Shown piece after piece: positions 1-7,605 of a DNA stretch of 64,000 nucleotides. The stretch is from contig JBGAKC010000017.1 in the NCBI GenBank assembly GCA_044224605.1, forward strand, positions 1 through 64,000. The letters run 5' to 3'. The first letter of the stretch is position 1. Each line of letters opens with the position of its first letter. Origin of the DNA: UBA7672 sp044224605. GTDB taxonomy: Bacteria; Pseudomonadota; Alphaproteobacteria; Caulobacterales; Hyphomonadaceae. A model generated the notes under the pieces. That model did no database searches and was not told the origin of the DNA. It saw nothing but the letters and a program-made list of their open reading frames with translations. A program made the translations under genes and the position numbers.

Positions 1-78
1 GCGGACGCCCACGAGCTTGCCCTTGTTGGCGAAATGGAACGGAGTGCGTGCGTAACCAGCGATGACAGCCCGGGTCAT
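1..78 (-). CDS. Acetyl-CoA acyltransferase (thiolase), N-terminal fragment
   Basis: Only the first 26 codons lie in the window; the gene runs off the left edge on the minus strand. The peptide begins MTRAVIAGYARTPFHFANKG, the typical opening of a thiolase (acetyl-CoA C-acyltransferase), where the A/G-Y-x-R-T-P-F stretch is the first strand of the fold. The start is supported by a GGGAG Shine-Dalgarno about 8 nt upstream and by a TATAAA-like -10 just beyond it. A perfect inverted repeat at 105-122 overlaps the likely promoter. The catalytic Cys and His regions are outside the window, so substrate chain length cannot be judged. Family call from the N-terminus only. Confidence 0.7.
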   Translation of the reverse strand, partial: MTRAVIAGYARTPFHFANKGKLVGVR

Positions 79-104
79 GATTTGACTCCCTGTTTCGGCA
101 CTTT

Positions 105-122
105 ATATGATGGTTATCATAT
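105..122. promoter_or_regulatory. Perfect palindrome in divergent promoter region (operator candidate)
   Basis: ATATGAT-GGTT-ATCATAT is a perfect 7-bp inverted repeat with a 4-nt centre, AT-rich in an otherwise GC-rich region. It begins 27 bp upstream of the minus-strand thiolase start and lies about 135 bp upstream of sixA. One arm overlaps a TATAAA-like -10 element reading toward the thiolase, the usual layout for a repressor operator. No regulator gene is visible next to it, so the binding protein is unknown. Confidence 0.5.
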
Positions 123-256
123 TGCGGCGCACAAGAGGGTTTGAGGATTAAATCGTGGGTGCGAACGCCACGGTAAGGTCGCGTTTTGAGGTTATGCTCT
201 TGGCAAGCTTCGGGACTTTGCGGCAGAGGAAACGCCGGGACAGAGGCCGGGACCAG

Positions 257-745
257 ATGCGCCAGCTTGTACTTCTTCGCCACGCCAAGGCCGCGGTCGA
301 TTCCGACACCGGCCAGGATCTCGACCGCCCGCTGGCGCCGCGCGGGCGCGAGGAAGCGCCGGTGGTAGGCAAGGCGCTGGCGGATGCGGGCGCGGAGCCG
401 GAACTGGTGCTGGTGTCGGCCGCGCGGCGGACGCGGGAGACGTGGGAACTGGTTTCGGCGGCCTTCCCGGGCGTCGAGGCGCGCTTTCTCGACGAACTCT
501 ACGACGCGACGGCCGAAACGCTGTTGCATCTGGTTGAACGCGCGAAGGTCGCGCGGCTGATGATCATCGGCCACAATCCGGGGCTGCAGGAACTGGCGAT
601 CCGCCTCGCCCGGCGTAACACGCCGCTGGATGCAGCAGTGCGGGCGAAGTTTCCCACATGCGCAGCCGCGGTTTATTCGCGAAAGGACGACCTGGGCGCG
701 CTGAAGCTGCAGGAATTCATCACGCCGAAGACGGTCAGCGACTGA
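257..745 (+). CDS. sixA: Phosphohistidine phosphatase SixA family
   Basis: A 162-aa histidine phosphatase superfamily (phosphoglycerate-mutase-like) protein that removes phosphate from phosphohistidine, classically on HPt/PTS proteins in the cytoplasm. The RH catalytic pair is at residues 8-9 (LVLLRHAKA) and the second catalytic His is at about 106 in IIGHNPGL; both are hallmarks of SixA. Start ATG 257 places the RH motif at its usual N-terminal position; the in-frame GTG at 155 would add 34 basic residues unlike the family. It converges with the CaCA antiporter gene, whose stop is 16 bp away. Its substrate here is unknown. Confidence 0.85.
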   Translation: MRQLVLLRHAKAAVDSDTGQDLDRPLAPRGREEAPVVGKALADAGAEPELVLVSAARRTRETWELVSAAFPGVEARFLDELYDATAETLLHLVERAKVARLMIIGHNPGLQELAIRLARRNTPLDAAVRAKFPTCAAAVYSRKDDLGALKLQEFITPKTVSD

Positions 746-750
746 TCAGC

Positions 751-760
751 TTGGCGCCAA
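751..760. repeat. 10-bp palindrome between convergent stops
   Basis: TTGGCGCCAA lies exactly between the sixA stop (745) and the antiporter stop (761). It is too short for an efficient intrinsic terminator and has no T-tract, but it is the only structure in this convergent junction. Confidence 0.3.
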
Positions 761-1774
761 CTAGTTCGGCGTATGGGCCGACGGGACGATAATGAGGTCG
801 CCCAGCCCTTCGAACGACCAGTTGTTCACGAGGCCGAACAGGTAGAGTGCGTAGCCCAACAGGAAGACGATCCCTGTGGCGAAACCCACGCGGCGCTTAA
901 GGAAGATTACGAGCACGATCAGCACGGCGGCGGCGGCCATGGCCCAGTTGCTGAAGGCCGTGAATTCCGGGCTGACATGCGCGCGCGGGCCGAGAATGCC
1001 CACTACCCCGCCAACTCCGAGAATGTTGAAGATGTTGGCGCCGATGATGTTGCCCATGGCAACATCCGACTGCTTGCGGACAGCTGCGGCAACGGCGGCG
1101 CCGAGTTCCGGCAGCGAGGAGCCGAGGGCGAGGACCGTAAGGCCCACGATCCGTTCGGAAATATTCAGCTCGTGGCCGAAGGTGATGCCGCCGTCGACCA
1201 GCAGGCGAGAGCCGAGCGGCAGGCCGACGAGACCGATGAGGATCAGGATGACCATGCGCCAGGCTGGCGTGTTCATGATCGCGATTTCTTCCTTGGTGTC
1301 CTCGGTGGCGTCTTCTCGCGAGATGAACCACGCCATCACGACATAGATGGCCAGGACGACAAGGAAGGTGATGCCGACGAGTTCGGTAAGGCCGAAGAAC
1401 ATGGTGACGCCGATCCATGCCGCCGTGCAGACCAGCATGAAGAAGGCGGTGATGCGCATGCGGGGCGCATCGGTCGCGATCGGGAAGATCAAGGCAGGCA
1501 GCGCCAGCACCAACAGGATGTTGGCGATGTTCGAGCCGATGATGTTGCCGTGCGCGAGGCCGGAATAGCCGTTGGAGGCTGCCTGCACGCCGATCAGGAA
1601 TTCAGGGAGCGAGGTGCCGAAGCCGACTATCAGGATGCCGACGAGCAGCGGCGAGATGTTGGTCTTGTAGGCGGCGGCGAGCGCGCCGCGCACCAGACAG
1701 TCGCCAGCGTAGATCAGGATGGCGAAACCAGCGACCAGGAACACGATCGCGGCAACTGCCGCTGAGGACAACAT
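761..1774 (-). CDS. Calcium/sodium antiporter, CaCA family (YrbG-like)
   Basis: A 337-aa polytopic inner-membrane protein exchanging cations such as Ca2+ for Na+ or H+. It shows the internal duplication of the CaCA family: the alpha-1 motif GFGTSLPE at residues 51-58 and the alpha-2 motif ALGSSLPE in the second half, each followed by a GNIIGSN/GNIIGAN motif. About ten hydrophobic segments are separated by a charged cytoplasmic loop (EDATEDTKEE) in the middle, as in YrbG/MaX1-type exchangers. Length matches the family. A tiny membrane-peptide gene lies directly upstream on the same strand. Ion specificity cannot be read from sequence. Confidence 0.88.
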   Translation of the reverse strand: MLSSAAVAAIVFLVAGFAILIYAGDCLVRGALAAAYKTNISPLLVGILIVGFGTSLPEFLIGVQAASNGYSGLAHGNIIGSNIANILLVLALPALIFPIATDAPRMRITAFFMLVCTAAWIGVTMFFGLTELVGITFLVVLAIYVVMAWFISREDATEDTKEEIAIMNTPAWRMVILILIGLVGLPLGSRLLVDGGITFGHELNISERIVGLTVLALGSSLPELGAAVAAAVRKQSDVAMGNIIGANIFNILGVGGVVGILGPRAHVSPEFTAFSNWAMAAAAVLIVLVIFLKRRVGFATGIVFLLGYALYLFGLVNNWSFEGLGDLIIVPSAHTPN

Positions 1775-1817
1775 CTTGTCCGCCTCCCCCTTGAATCACG
1801 CCCTCCGACGGGGCCTG

Positions 1818-1898
1818 TCAGTCGATCCGGCGGTATTCGATGATGTTCAGGAGGCTGAATACAGCCACAACCGCCACGATAGCCCACACTGCAGCCAC
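1818..1898 (-). CDS. 26-aa single-span membrane peptide (short ORF)
   Basis: GTG start at 1898-1896 preceded by a strong AAGGAG Shine-Dalgarno (1903-1910 on the complement) at 5-6 nt spacing. It encodes about 26 residues: a run of hydrophobic residues (AAVWAIVAVVAVFSLLNII) followed by a charged tail EYRRID and TGA. The length and composition fit one transmembrane helix with a cytoplasmic, positively charged C-terminus. It lies 44 bp upstream of the CaCA antiporter start on the same strand and may be cotranscribed. I do not recognise a family. The case rests on the ribosome binding site and on the clean amphipathic layout. Confidence 0.5.
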   Translation of the reverse strand: MAAVWAIVAVVAVFSLLNIIEYRRID

Positions 1899-1918
1899 GA
1901 TATGCTCCTTCCGACTTG

Positions 1919-1932
1919 GACCGTGTCCGGTC
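1919..1932. promoter_or_regulatory. Short inverted repeat upstream of small peptide and Nudix gene
   Basis: GACCG-TGTC-CGGTC lies between the divergent 26-aa peptide gene (start 1898) and the Nudix gene (start near 1974), at a distance suitable for a shared operator. Five-base arms in GC-rich DNA can occur by chance. Confidence 0.25.
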
Positions 1933-1973
1933 TATGCCTGTCCTAGACTGTTTCAGGCAAGGCTCCTACCCCC

Positions 1974-2435
1974 TTGAGAAAACCAACGTTTCGAGACCGG
2001 GTCTTTCAAACCTACTGGCGCATGCGGCGGCCGGCGACGCTGGGCGTTCGCGGCGTGGTTGTGGATCAATCGGGACAGGTGCTGCTGCTGAAACATACCT
2101 ACACGCCCGGCTGGCATTTCCCCGGCGGCGGCGTGGAAAGCCGCGAGACCTGCGCCGACGCTCTGGGCCGTGAGCTGGAGGAAGAGGCAGGGATCAGGGC
2201 GGCGCCGGAGGCGTTCGAACTGGTGTCGGTGCACGCCAATCATGCTTTTTTTCCCAACGACCACGTGCTGCTGTACCGCATCGCGTCATGGACGCAGGGA
2301 GAGCCGACGCAGCGCGGCGAAATCGCCGAAGTGCGGTTTTTCGACCCGCTTCAACCGCCGGATGACGTTTCGGCAGGCACAAAGCGGCGGCTGGACGAGC
2401 TTTTTGGGGGGAAACCCCGCAGCGACCACTGGTAG
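1974..2435 (+). CDS. Nudix hydrolase
   Basis: A 153-aa Nudix protein that would hydrolyse a nucleoside diphosphate linked to another moiety. A complete Nudix box spans residues 52-74: G52, E58, R66-E67, E70-E71 and G73 all match G-x5-E-x7-R-E-U-x-E-E-x-G-U. The preceding GWHFPGGG strand is also typical. The start is uncertain: TTG 1974 gives MRKPTFRDRVFQTYWRMRRP, while an internal ATG at 2022 would shorten it by 16 residues; no clear ribosome binding site decides this. Substrate is not predictable from the box alone. It sits alone between divergent and tandem genes. Confidence 0.8.
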   Translation: MRKPTFRDRVFQTYWRMRRPATLGVRGVVVDQSGQVLLLKHTYTPGWHFPGGGVESRETCADALGRELEEEAGIRAAPEAFELVSVHANHAFFPNDHVLLYRIASWTQGEPTQRGEIAEVRFFDPLQPPDDVSAGTKRRLDELFGGKPRSDHW

Positions 2436-2537
2436 TCGCGATTGCGACAACGACGATCACGTCCCGGATTTGAGCGCGTGTCGCCATTGATTTGCAGTAA
2501 TGTTTGGTGATGACTCGGGTCCGATTTGGAGGACGAC

Positions 2538-3137
2538 ATGCGCTCTGGTTCGATCTCGCTTTTCGCGTCGGCGGCAGTGTTTGCGCTGGCGGCAGGCGGA
2601 TGTGGCGAGCCCACACCGGACGCCAACGCATCGGCGCCGCGCACGCTCGAGGGAGACGCCGCGCTGATCGCGTCGGCGCAGAAGCTGAGCGACGTGATCG
2701 GCGGATGCACGAAACCGGCGGATGCGGTGCTCGAGTCCAAGGTTGTCGGACTTGAGAAGGACGCGATCATCCTGCTCGGTTGCAGCAAGAGCGAGTTTGC
2801 AACCACGGTGCGGCTGTTCCTTTCGCGCGGCACGGATGCACCGGCGATGCTGGCCATTCCGGACTATGATGCGAGTGGCTGGTTCGCAACGGACCAGGCG
2901 AGCATGGCGGAGCTCGACGCTGGCACCGGCGTGCTGACGACAATGCGCAAGGGCGCTACGGATGGCGCGTGCGGATCGGAAGGCACGTATCACTGGGACG
3001 GCAAGCGCTTCGCCGTGCAGGAAATGCACTGGCAGGCCTGTGGCGAACCGGACGCTAAGGGCCCGCCCTACCCGATCATCTGGCCGACACAGCAGGGCGC
3101 GGCTGTGGATCCGAACGGCGCGACGCCGGAGCCGTAG
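2538..3137 (+). CDS. Putative lipoprotein, unknown function
   Basis: A 199-aa predicted lipoprotein. ATG 2538 follows GGAGG by 5 nt, so the upstream TTG at 2526 is not the start. The N-terminus MRSGSISLFASAAVFALAAG leads to Cys22, a weak lipobox (AGGC) for signal peptidase II cleavage. The mature part has several cysteines (TKPAD region, LLGCSKSEF, GACGSEG, WQACGEP) that could form disulfides in the periplasm. I recognise no family. It lies downstream of the Nudix gene on the same strand and converges with clpA, with a hairpin between them. Confidence 0.65.
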   Translation: MRSGSISLFASAAVFALAAGGCGEPTPDANASAPRTLEGDAALIASAQKLSDVIGGCTKPADAVLESKVVGLEKDAIILLGCSKSEFATTVRLFLSRGTDAPAMLAIPDYDASGWFATDQASMAELDAGTGVLTTMRKGATDGACGSEGTYHWDGKRFAVQEMHWQACGEPDAKGPPYPIIWPTQQGAAVDPNGATPEP

Positions 3138-3189
3138 GGCCCGTCTGTTTCAATCAGCCGAGAACGGTGAGCGCGCCGGCAGAAATGAA

Positions 3190-3217
3190 AAAGGGCGGCT
3201 CGATTGAGCCGCCCTTT
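3190..3217. terminator. Bidirectional rho-independent terminator
   Basis: A 12-bp perfect stem, AAAGGGCGGCTC paired with GAGCCGCCCTTT, around a GATT loop. On the minus strand it is followed by TTTTTCATTT, so it is strongest for clpA (stop at 3239). On the plus strand it can serve the lipoprotein gene ending at 3137. Confidence 0.85.
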
Positions 3218-3238
3218 CTGCATTCTCCGTAGGTCGCC

Positions 3239-5548
3239 CTACTCTACCGATTCTGGTTCGTTCTTTTCCTTCTGGGTCGGCTTGGGATTCTCGACGAACT
3301 TGAACGACAGCTTGTCTGGATCGTTCTTGTCGACGTCGATCTTCACGCCGCCGCCCTTCTGGAGCGAACCGAAGAGGAGTTCGTCGGCCATCGGCTTCTT
3401 CACGTGCTCCTGGATCAGGCGGCCCAGCGGGCGGGCGCCGAAGGCTTCATCGTAGCCGCGCGTGGCGAGCCATTTCCGCGCCTTGGGCGTGAGGGCGATC
3501 GTGACGTTGCGATCCGCCAGCTGGGTCTCGAGCTGGAGGATGAACTTGTCGACGACCATCTCGATGATCTCTTGGCTGAGACCGGCAAAAGGAATAGTCG
3601 CGTCGAGACGATTGCGGAATTCGGGCGTGAAGAGACGCTTGATCGCCTCTTCGTTCTCGTCTTCGCGCTTGCCGCGGCCGAAGCCGATCGACTCTTTGGC
3701 GGCGTCGGATGCGCCGGCGTTCGTGGTCATGATGAGGATCACGTTCCTGAAGTCGACTTTCTTGCCGTTCGAGTCCGTCAGCGTGCCGTTGTCCATCACC
3801 TGCAGGAGGATGTTGAACAGATCCGGGTGCGCCTTCTCGATCTCGTCGAGCAGGAGCACGCAGTGCGGATGCTGGTCGACGCCGTCGGTCAACAGGCCGC
3901 CCTGGTCGAAGCCGACATAACCCGGAGGCGCGCCGATGAGGCGCGAGACCGTGTGGCGCTCCATGTATTCCGACATGTCGAAGCGCAGCATCTCGACGCC
4001 GAGAATGGACGAGAGCTGTTTCGCCACTTCCGTCTTGCCGACGCCAGTGGGGCCGGAGAACAGGTAGCAGCCGATCGGCTTGTTCGGTTCGCGCAGGCCG
4101 GCACGGGCCAGTTTGATCGCGGTGGCAAGCGCCTTGATGGCGTTGTCCTGGCCGAAGACCACGCGCTTGAGATCCGCCTCGAGCGACTTGAGCTGCTCGG
4201 CGTCTGACTTCGAGACCTGCTTGGCCGGGATGCGCGCCATCTTGGAGATGACTACCTCGACCTCACGCGCGCCAATCTGTTTGCGGCGCTTGTTCTCGGG
4301 CACGAGCCATTGCGCGGCGCCGGCTTCGTCGATCACGTCGATCGCCTTGTCGGGCAGCTTACGGTCCGTGATGTAGCGTGCCGAGAGGTCAACCGCGGTG
4401 CGGATGGCCTCGTTCGTGTATTTCAGGCCATGGAATTCCTCGAAGTATGGCTTGAGGCCCATCACGATCTTGATCGTGTCCTCGATGGTCGGCTCGACCA
4501 CGTCGATCTTCTGGAAGCGGCGGGCGAGCGCCCGGTCCTTCTCGAAGTGCTGGCGATATTCCTTGTAGGTCGTGGAACCCATGCAGCGGAGCTGGCCCGA
4601 CTGAAGCGCGGGCTTCAGCAGGTTCGACGCATCCATCGCGCCGCCGGAGGTCGCGCCTGCGCCGATGACGGTGTGGATCTCGTCGATGAAGAGGACGGCC
4701 TTCGGCTGTTCCTCAAGCTCTTTCACGACGGCTTTCAGACGCTCCTCGAAGTCACCGCGATAGCGGGTGCCGGCAAGCAGCGCGCCCATATCGAGCGAGT
4801 AGATGACGGCGTCCGCAAGAATGGCGGGCGCTTCACCATCGACAATCTTCTTGGCGAGACCTTCGGCGATCGCCGTCTTGCCCACGCCCGGATCACCCAC
4901 GAGCAAAGGATTGTTCTTGCGGCGACGGCAGAGGACCTGAATCGCGCGCTCGACTTCCTGATGGCGACCAATAAGCGGGTCCGTCTTGCCTTCGCGGGCC
5001 TTCTGGTTGAGGTCGATGCAGTAGGCGCCGAGCGCCTCGCCGACCGGCTTGGCGGTTTCGTCGTCCTTCTCGGCCGCGCCTTCGACAGGCTTCGGCTTCG
5101 ACATGCCCGGCTTCTTGGCGACGCCGTGCGAGATGTAGTTCACTGCATCATAGCGCGTCATGTCCTGCTCCTGCAGGAAGTACGCGGCATGGCTGTCACG
5201 CTCGGCGAAGATCGAGACCAGCACGTTGGCGCCGGTGACTTCGTCCTTCGAGGACGATTCAACGTGCAGCACGGCGCGCTGGACGACGCGCTGAAAAGCA
5301 GCCGTCGGGTGCACCTGCCCGCCGTCTTCCACGACGAAGGAGGCGCAGTCGTTGTCGAGATAGTTGGCGAGATCACGGCGAAGTTTTTCGATATCTAGCT
5401 TGCAAGCCGTCATCACCTCGGCCGCGTCCTCATCTTCCGTGAGGGCGAGAAGCAGGTGTTCGAGGGTGGCGTATTCGTGCTTCCGCTCTGCGGCCAGTGA
5501 CAGGGCGCGTTCGAGAGCACGTTCGAGGCTGGGAGTGAGTGAGGGCAT
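3239..5548 (-). CDS. clpA: ATP-dependent Clp protease ATP-binding subunit ClpA
   Basis: A 769-aa class-I AAA+ unfoldase that feeds substrates to ClpP. It has an N-terminal double Clp-N repeat (about 1-140). The first AAA module carries Walker A GDPGVGKT (about 220) and Walker B LFIDEIHT. The second has Walker A SGPTGVGKT (about 500) and LLLDEIEKAH. The ClpP-docking loop is ESIGFGRGK, with the IGF tripeptide of proteobacterial ClpA. It lacks the long middle domain of ClpB. The C-terminus is charged (PKPTQKEKNEPESVE). The adaptor gene clpS lies immediately upstream on the same strand, the usual ClpS-ClpA order. Length is standard. Confidence 0.97.
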   Translation of the reverse strand: MPSLTPSLERALERALSLAAERKHEYATLEHLLLALTEDEDAAEVMTACKLDIEKLRRDLANYLDNDCASFVVEDGGQVHPTAAFQRVVQRAVLHVESSSKDEVTGANVLVSIFAERDSHAAYFLQEQDMTRYDAVNYISHGVAKKPGMSKPKPVEGAAEKDDETAKPVGEALGAYCIDLNQKAREGKTDPLIGRHQEVERAIQVLCRRRKNNPLLVGDPGVGKTAIAEGLAKKIVDGEAPAILADAVIYSLDMGALLAGTRYRGDFEERLKAVVKELEEQPKAVLFIDEIHTVIGAGATSGGAMDASNLLKPALQSGQLRCMGSTTYKEYRQHFEKDRALARRFQKIDVVEPTIEDTIKIVMGLKPYFEEFHGLKYTNEAIRTAVDLSARYITDRKLPDKAIDVIDEAGAAQWLVPENKRRKQIGAREVEVVISKMARIPAKQVSKSDAEQLKSLEADLKRVVFGQDNAIKALATAIKLARAGLREPNKPIGCYLFSGPTGVGKTEVAKQLSSILGVEMLRFDMSEYMERHTVSRLIGAPPGYVGFDQGGLLTDGVDQHPHCVLLLDEIEKAHPDLFNILLQVMDNGTLTDSNGKKVDFRNVILIMTTNAGASDAAKESIGFGRGKREDENEEAIKRLFTPEFRNRLDATIPFAGLSQEIIEMVVDKFILQLETQLADRNVTIALTPKARKWLATRGYDEAFGARPLGRLIQEHVKKPMADELLFGSLQKGGGVKIDVDKNDPDKLSFKFVENPKPTQKEKNEPESVE

Positions 5549-5557
5549 TAAGTGTGC

Positions 5558-5887
5558 CTAGTCCTCGCGTTCTTTAGTGCATTGAAGAGGGTGTTCGTTC
5601 CGGCGCGCGAGGTCCATGACCTGCGCCACCTTGGTTTCGGCGACTTCGAGAGGGAATACGCCGCAGACACCCACCCCGTGATTGTGCACATGGAGCATGA
5701 TCCGAGTCGCTTCCTCCCGCGACTTGTTGAAAAAGTGCTCGAGCACCAGAACGACGAACTCCATGGGAGTGTAGTCGTCGTTGAGGAGCAGCACCCGGTA
5801 CATGGACGGCTTCTTGGGTTTCGGCTTGGTCCGCGTGGCGGTGCCGACTTCCTTGGCCGTGCCTGGGGTTAAGCGCTTGTCGGTCAT
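5558..5887 (-). CDS. clpS: ATP-dependent Clp protease adaptor ClpS
   Basis: A 109-aa adaptor that delivers N-degron substrates to ClpAP. The core contains YRVLLLNDDYTPMEFVV, with the conserved N-D-D-x-T-P-M-E of the substrate pocket, and the M-x-H-x-x-G-x-G-V-C-G-V motif near the C-terminal half that binds ClpA. The N-terminal 25 residues are basic and low-complexity, as expected for the flexible ClpS extension. It is 9 bp upstream of clpA, so the pair is almost certainly one transcript. The intergenic region above it (5888-6306) should hold its promoter. Confidence 0.96.
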   Translation of the reverse strand: MTDKRLTPGTAKEVGTATRTKPKPKKPSMYRVLLLNDDYTPMEFVVLVLEHFFNKSREEATRIMLHVHNHGVGVCGVFPLEVAETKVAQVMDLARRNEHPLQCTKERED

Positions 5888-6306
5888 GGTTCCTGGCCGG
5901 GTCCCTTTCGGGACAGATTAGCCTGATTGGGGTGGGTTAACAGCTATGCGCTGACCATTAGATATTGATCGCGTGGCGTTGGGAAAAGGGCCTGGCCCGA
6001 GACAGGTGCGGCATGCCGTCCTGCAGGGTTAATTCTGCATCACCCGCCGCGGTTTTCACAAATTCCGCAATCATGGTTACCACTTCCGCGGTACCGGAAC
6101 CCCACTGCGACAACCTTGCATGGTTCATGCAGAGTTAAGCGGCGCGCCCCCCTAATGGAGAGGCAGCAGACCCAAAGATGGGCAGCCGGGAAGAAAATCG
6201 TGCCAGCCTGCATTACAGGGGTGACGTGACTTAAAGATTGGGTAAGGTCGCCATTGGACCCTCATCTCGTCTTTGTATGTGCTTCTGATAGAGGATTCCG
6301 TCGCGT
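5888..6306. other. Noncoding divergent promoter region between clpS and D,D-carboxypeptidase
   Basis: About 420 bp with no convincing reading frame on either strand; codon structure breaks down and the base composition is less GC-rich than the flanks. It must hold the promoters of clpS (leftward) and the carboxypeptidase (rightward). An interrupted palindrome TGCATG-GTT-CATGCA occurs at 6117-6131. I see no RNA gene or riboswitch that I can name. Confidence 0.5.
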
Positions 6307-7533
6307 ATGAAGACGATCCCCCCGATCGCCTGGCTCCGTAAGGTGGCCGTCCTGCTTGCGGCCGTGTTCCTGGCTGCGAGCCCGGCCTGGGCTGGCGGCA
6401 AGTATGCTTCCATCGTCATCGACCTGGAAACGCACCAGGTTCTGCATGATCGCGACGCCGACGAGATCCGTCATCCGGCCTCGCTAACCAAGGTCATGAC
6501 GCTTTACCTTGTTTTCGACGCCCTCGATTCCGGCAAGCTGAAGCTGACCGAGCGGATGAAGGTGTCCAAGCTCGCCTCCAGGCAGCAACCTTCGAAGCTG
6601 GGCCTTAAGGCCGGATCGACCATCAAGGTCGAGGATGCGATTCGCGCCCTGGTCACCAAGTCGGCCAATGACGTAGCCGTTGTGATCGCGGAACGTCTGG
6701 GCGGCACGGAAGCCAAATTCGTTGCGAAGATGAACGCCAAGGCCAAGGAACTCGGCATGGCGTCGACCACTTTCCGGAACGCGTCCGGCCTGCCCGACAA
6801 GAAGCAGGTGACGACCGCCCGCGACATGGCGAAGCTCGCCGAGGCCGTCTATGATGACCATAAGGATCGGTACAATTATTTCTCCCTGCCCTCGTTCAGG
6901 TGGAACAAGCGGGTTTACGCCAACCACAACGAGCTGCTGCGCCGCGTGGATGGCGTGGATGGCATCAAGACCGGCTTCACCAACGCCTCCGGCTACAACC
7001 TGATGGCCTCGGCTCAGCGCGATGGTCGCCGCGTGATCGCCGTGATGCTGGGCGGTTCGACCGGCAAATCGCGCGACGCCCACGTCGCGGATCTGCTCGA
7101 AGCGGCCTTCCTTGAGATCAAGGGCGTACCGGCCGGTGACGACCTGCGCACCCGCATCGCCTTCGGTGAGAAGAACCTGACCGCCGCGGACCAGCTTGCC
7201 ATGGCCCAGCTGCGCAAAATGTCTGACGCTGCGCTGACTTCGTCCACGGATCCGACGCTCGTTGCGGCCGCGGAAGATGAAGCCGGCACGACTGAGGAAG
7301 GCGAAGACGCCTTCGAAGCAGTCGCCGAGGGCGACGCGGCAGATGCTGCCGACCCGGCTGACGATCCGATCGGCGCGCTGATCGAGGCTACGCCGGGCTC
7401 CAATCCGATCGCTTCGACGGAAGTGGTGCTGCCCGCCTCGCAGGCCATCCTGATCACCAGCCAAGTCGCTGCGGGCTCGTCCCCGACCGCAACCTCGCTG
7501 GACCAGCTGGCCCAGCCGGTGACGGCGCACTAG
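6307..7533 (+). CDS. D-alanyl-D-alanine carboxypeptidase (PBP5/DacA-like)
   Basis: A 408-aa low-molecular-weight penicillin-binding protein that trims the terminal D-Ala of periplasmic peptidoglycan peptides. The signal peptide is MKTIPPIAWLRKVAVLLAAV and onward, with likely cleavage after AWA (about 29). All three active-site motifs are present: SLTK at 59-62, SAN at 119-121 and KTG at 221-223. After the catalytic domain (to about 275) there is a long acidic Ala/Asp/Glu-rich tail (about 310-360) and a hydrophobic-ended C-terminus rather than a classic PBP5 amphipathic anchor. It is monocistronic between a noncoding region and convergent mipZ. Confidence 0.92.
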   Translation: MKTIPPIAWLRKVAVLLAAVFLAASPAWAGGKYASIVIDLETHQVLHDRDADEIRHPASLTKVMTLYLVFDALDSGKLKLTERMKVSKLASRQQPSKLGLKAGSTIKVEDAIRALVTKSANDVAVVIAERLGGTEAKFVAKMNAKAKELGMASTTFRNASGLPDKKQVTTARDMAKLAEAVYDDHKDRYNYFSLPSFRWNKRVYANHNELLRRVDGVDGIKTGFTNASGYNLMASAQRDGRRVIAVMLGGSTGKSRDAHVADLLEAAFLEIKGVPAGDDLRTRIAFGEKNLTAADQLAMAQLRKMSDAALTSSTDPTLVAAAEDEAGTTEEGEDAFEAVAEGDAADAADPADDPIGALIEATPGSNPIASTEVVLPASQAILITSQVAAGSSPTATSLDQLAQPVTAH

Positions 7534-7605
7534 GCCTTAGCTTCCAACCCGTTCTGAGCTTTTTCACCGCAGCGGCTTGCCGCCGCCGTGCATGACCTCG
7601 GCGCC

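Noticed and set aside
773..1765. Long plus-strand open frame opposite the CaCA antiporter
   Set aside because: It is the antisense frame of a well-recognised membrane protein; the translation is Asp/Glu/His-rich and lacks a start signal.
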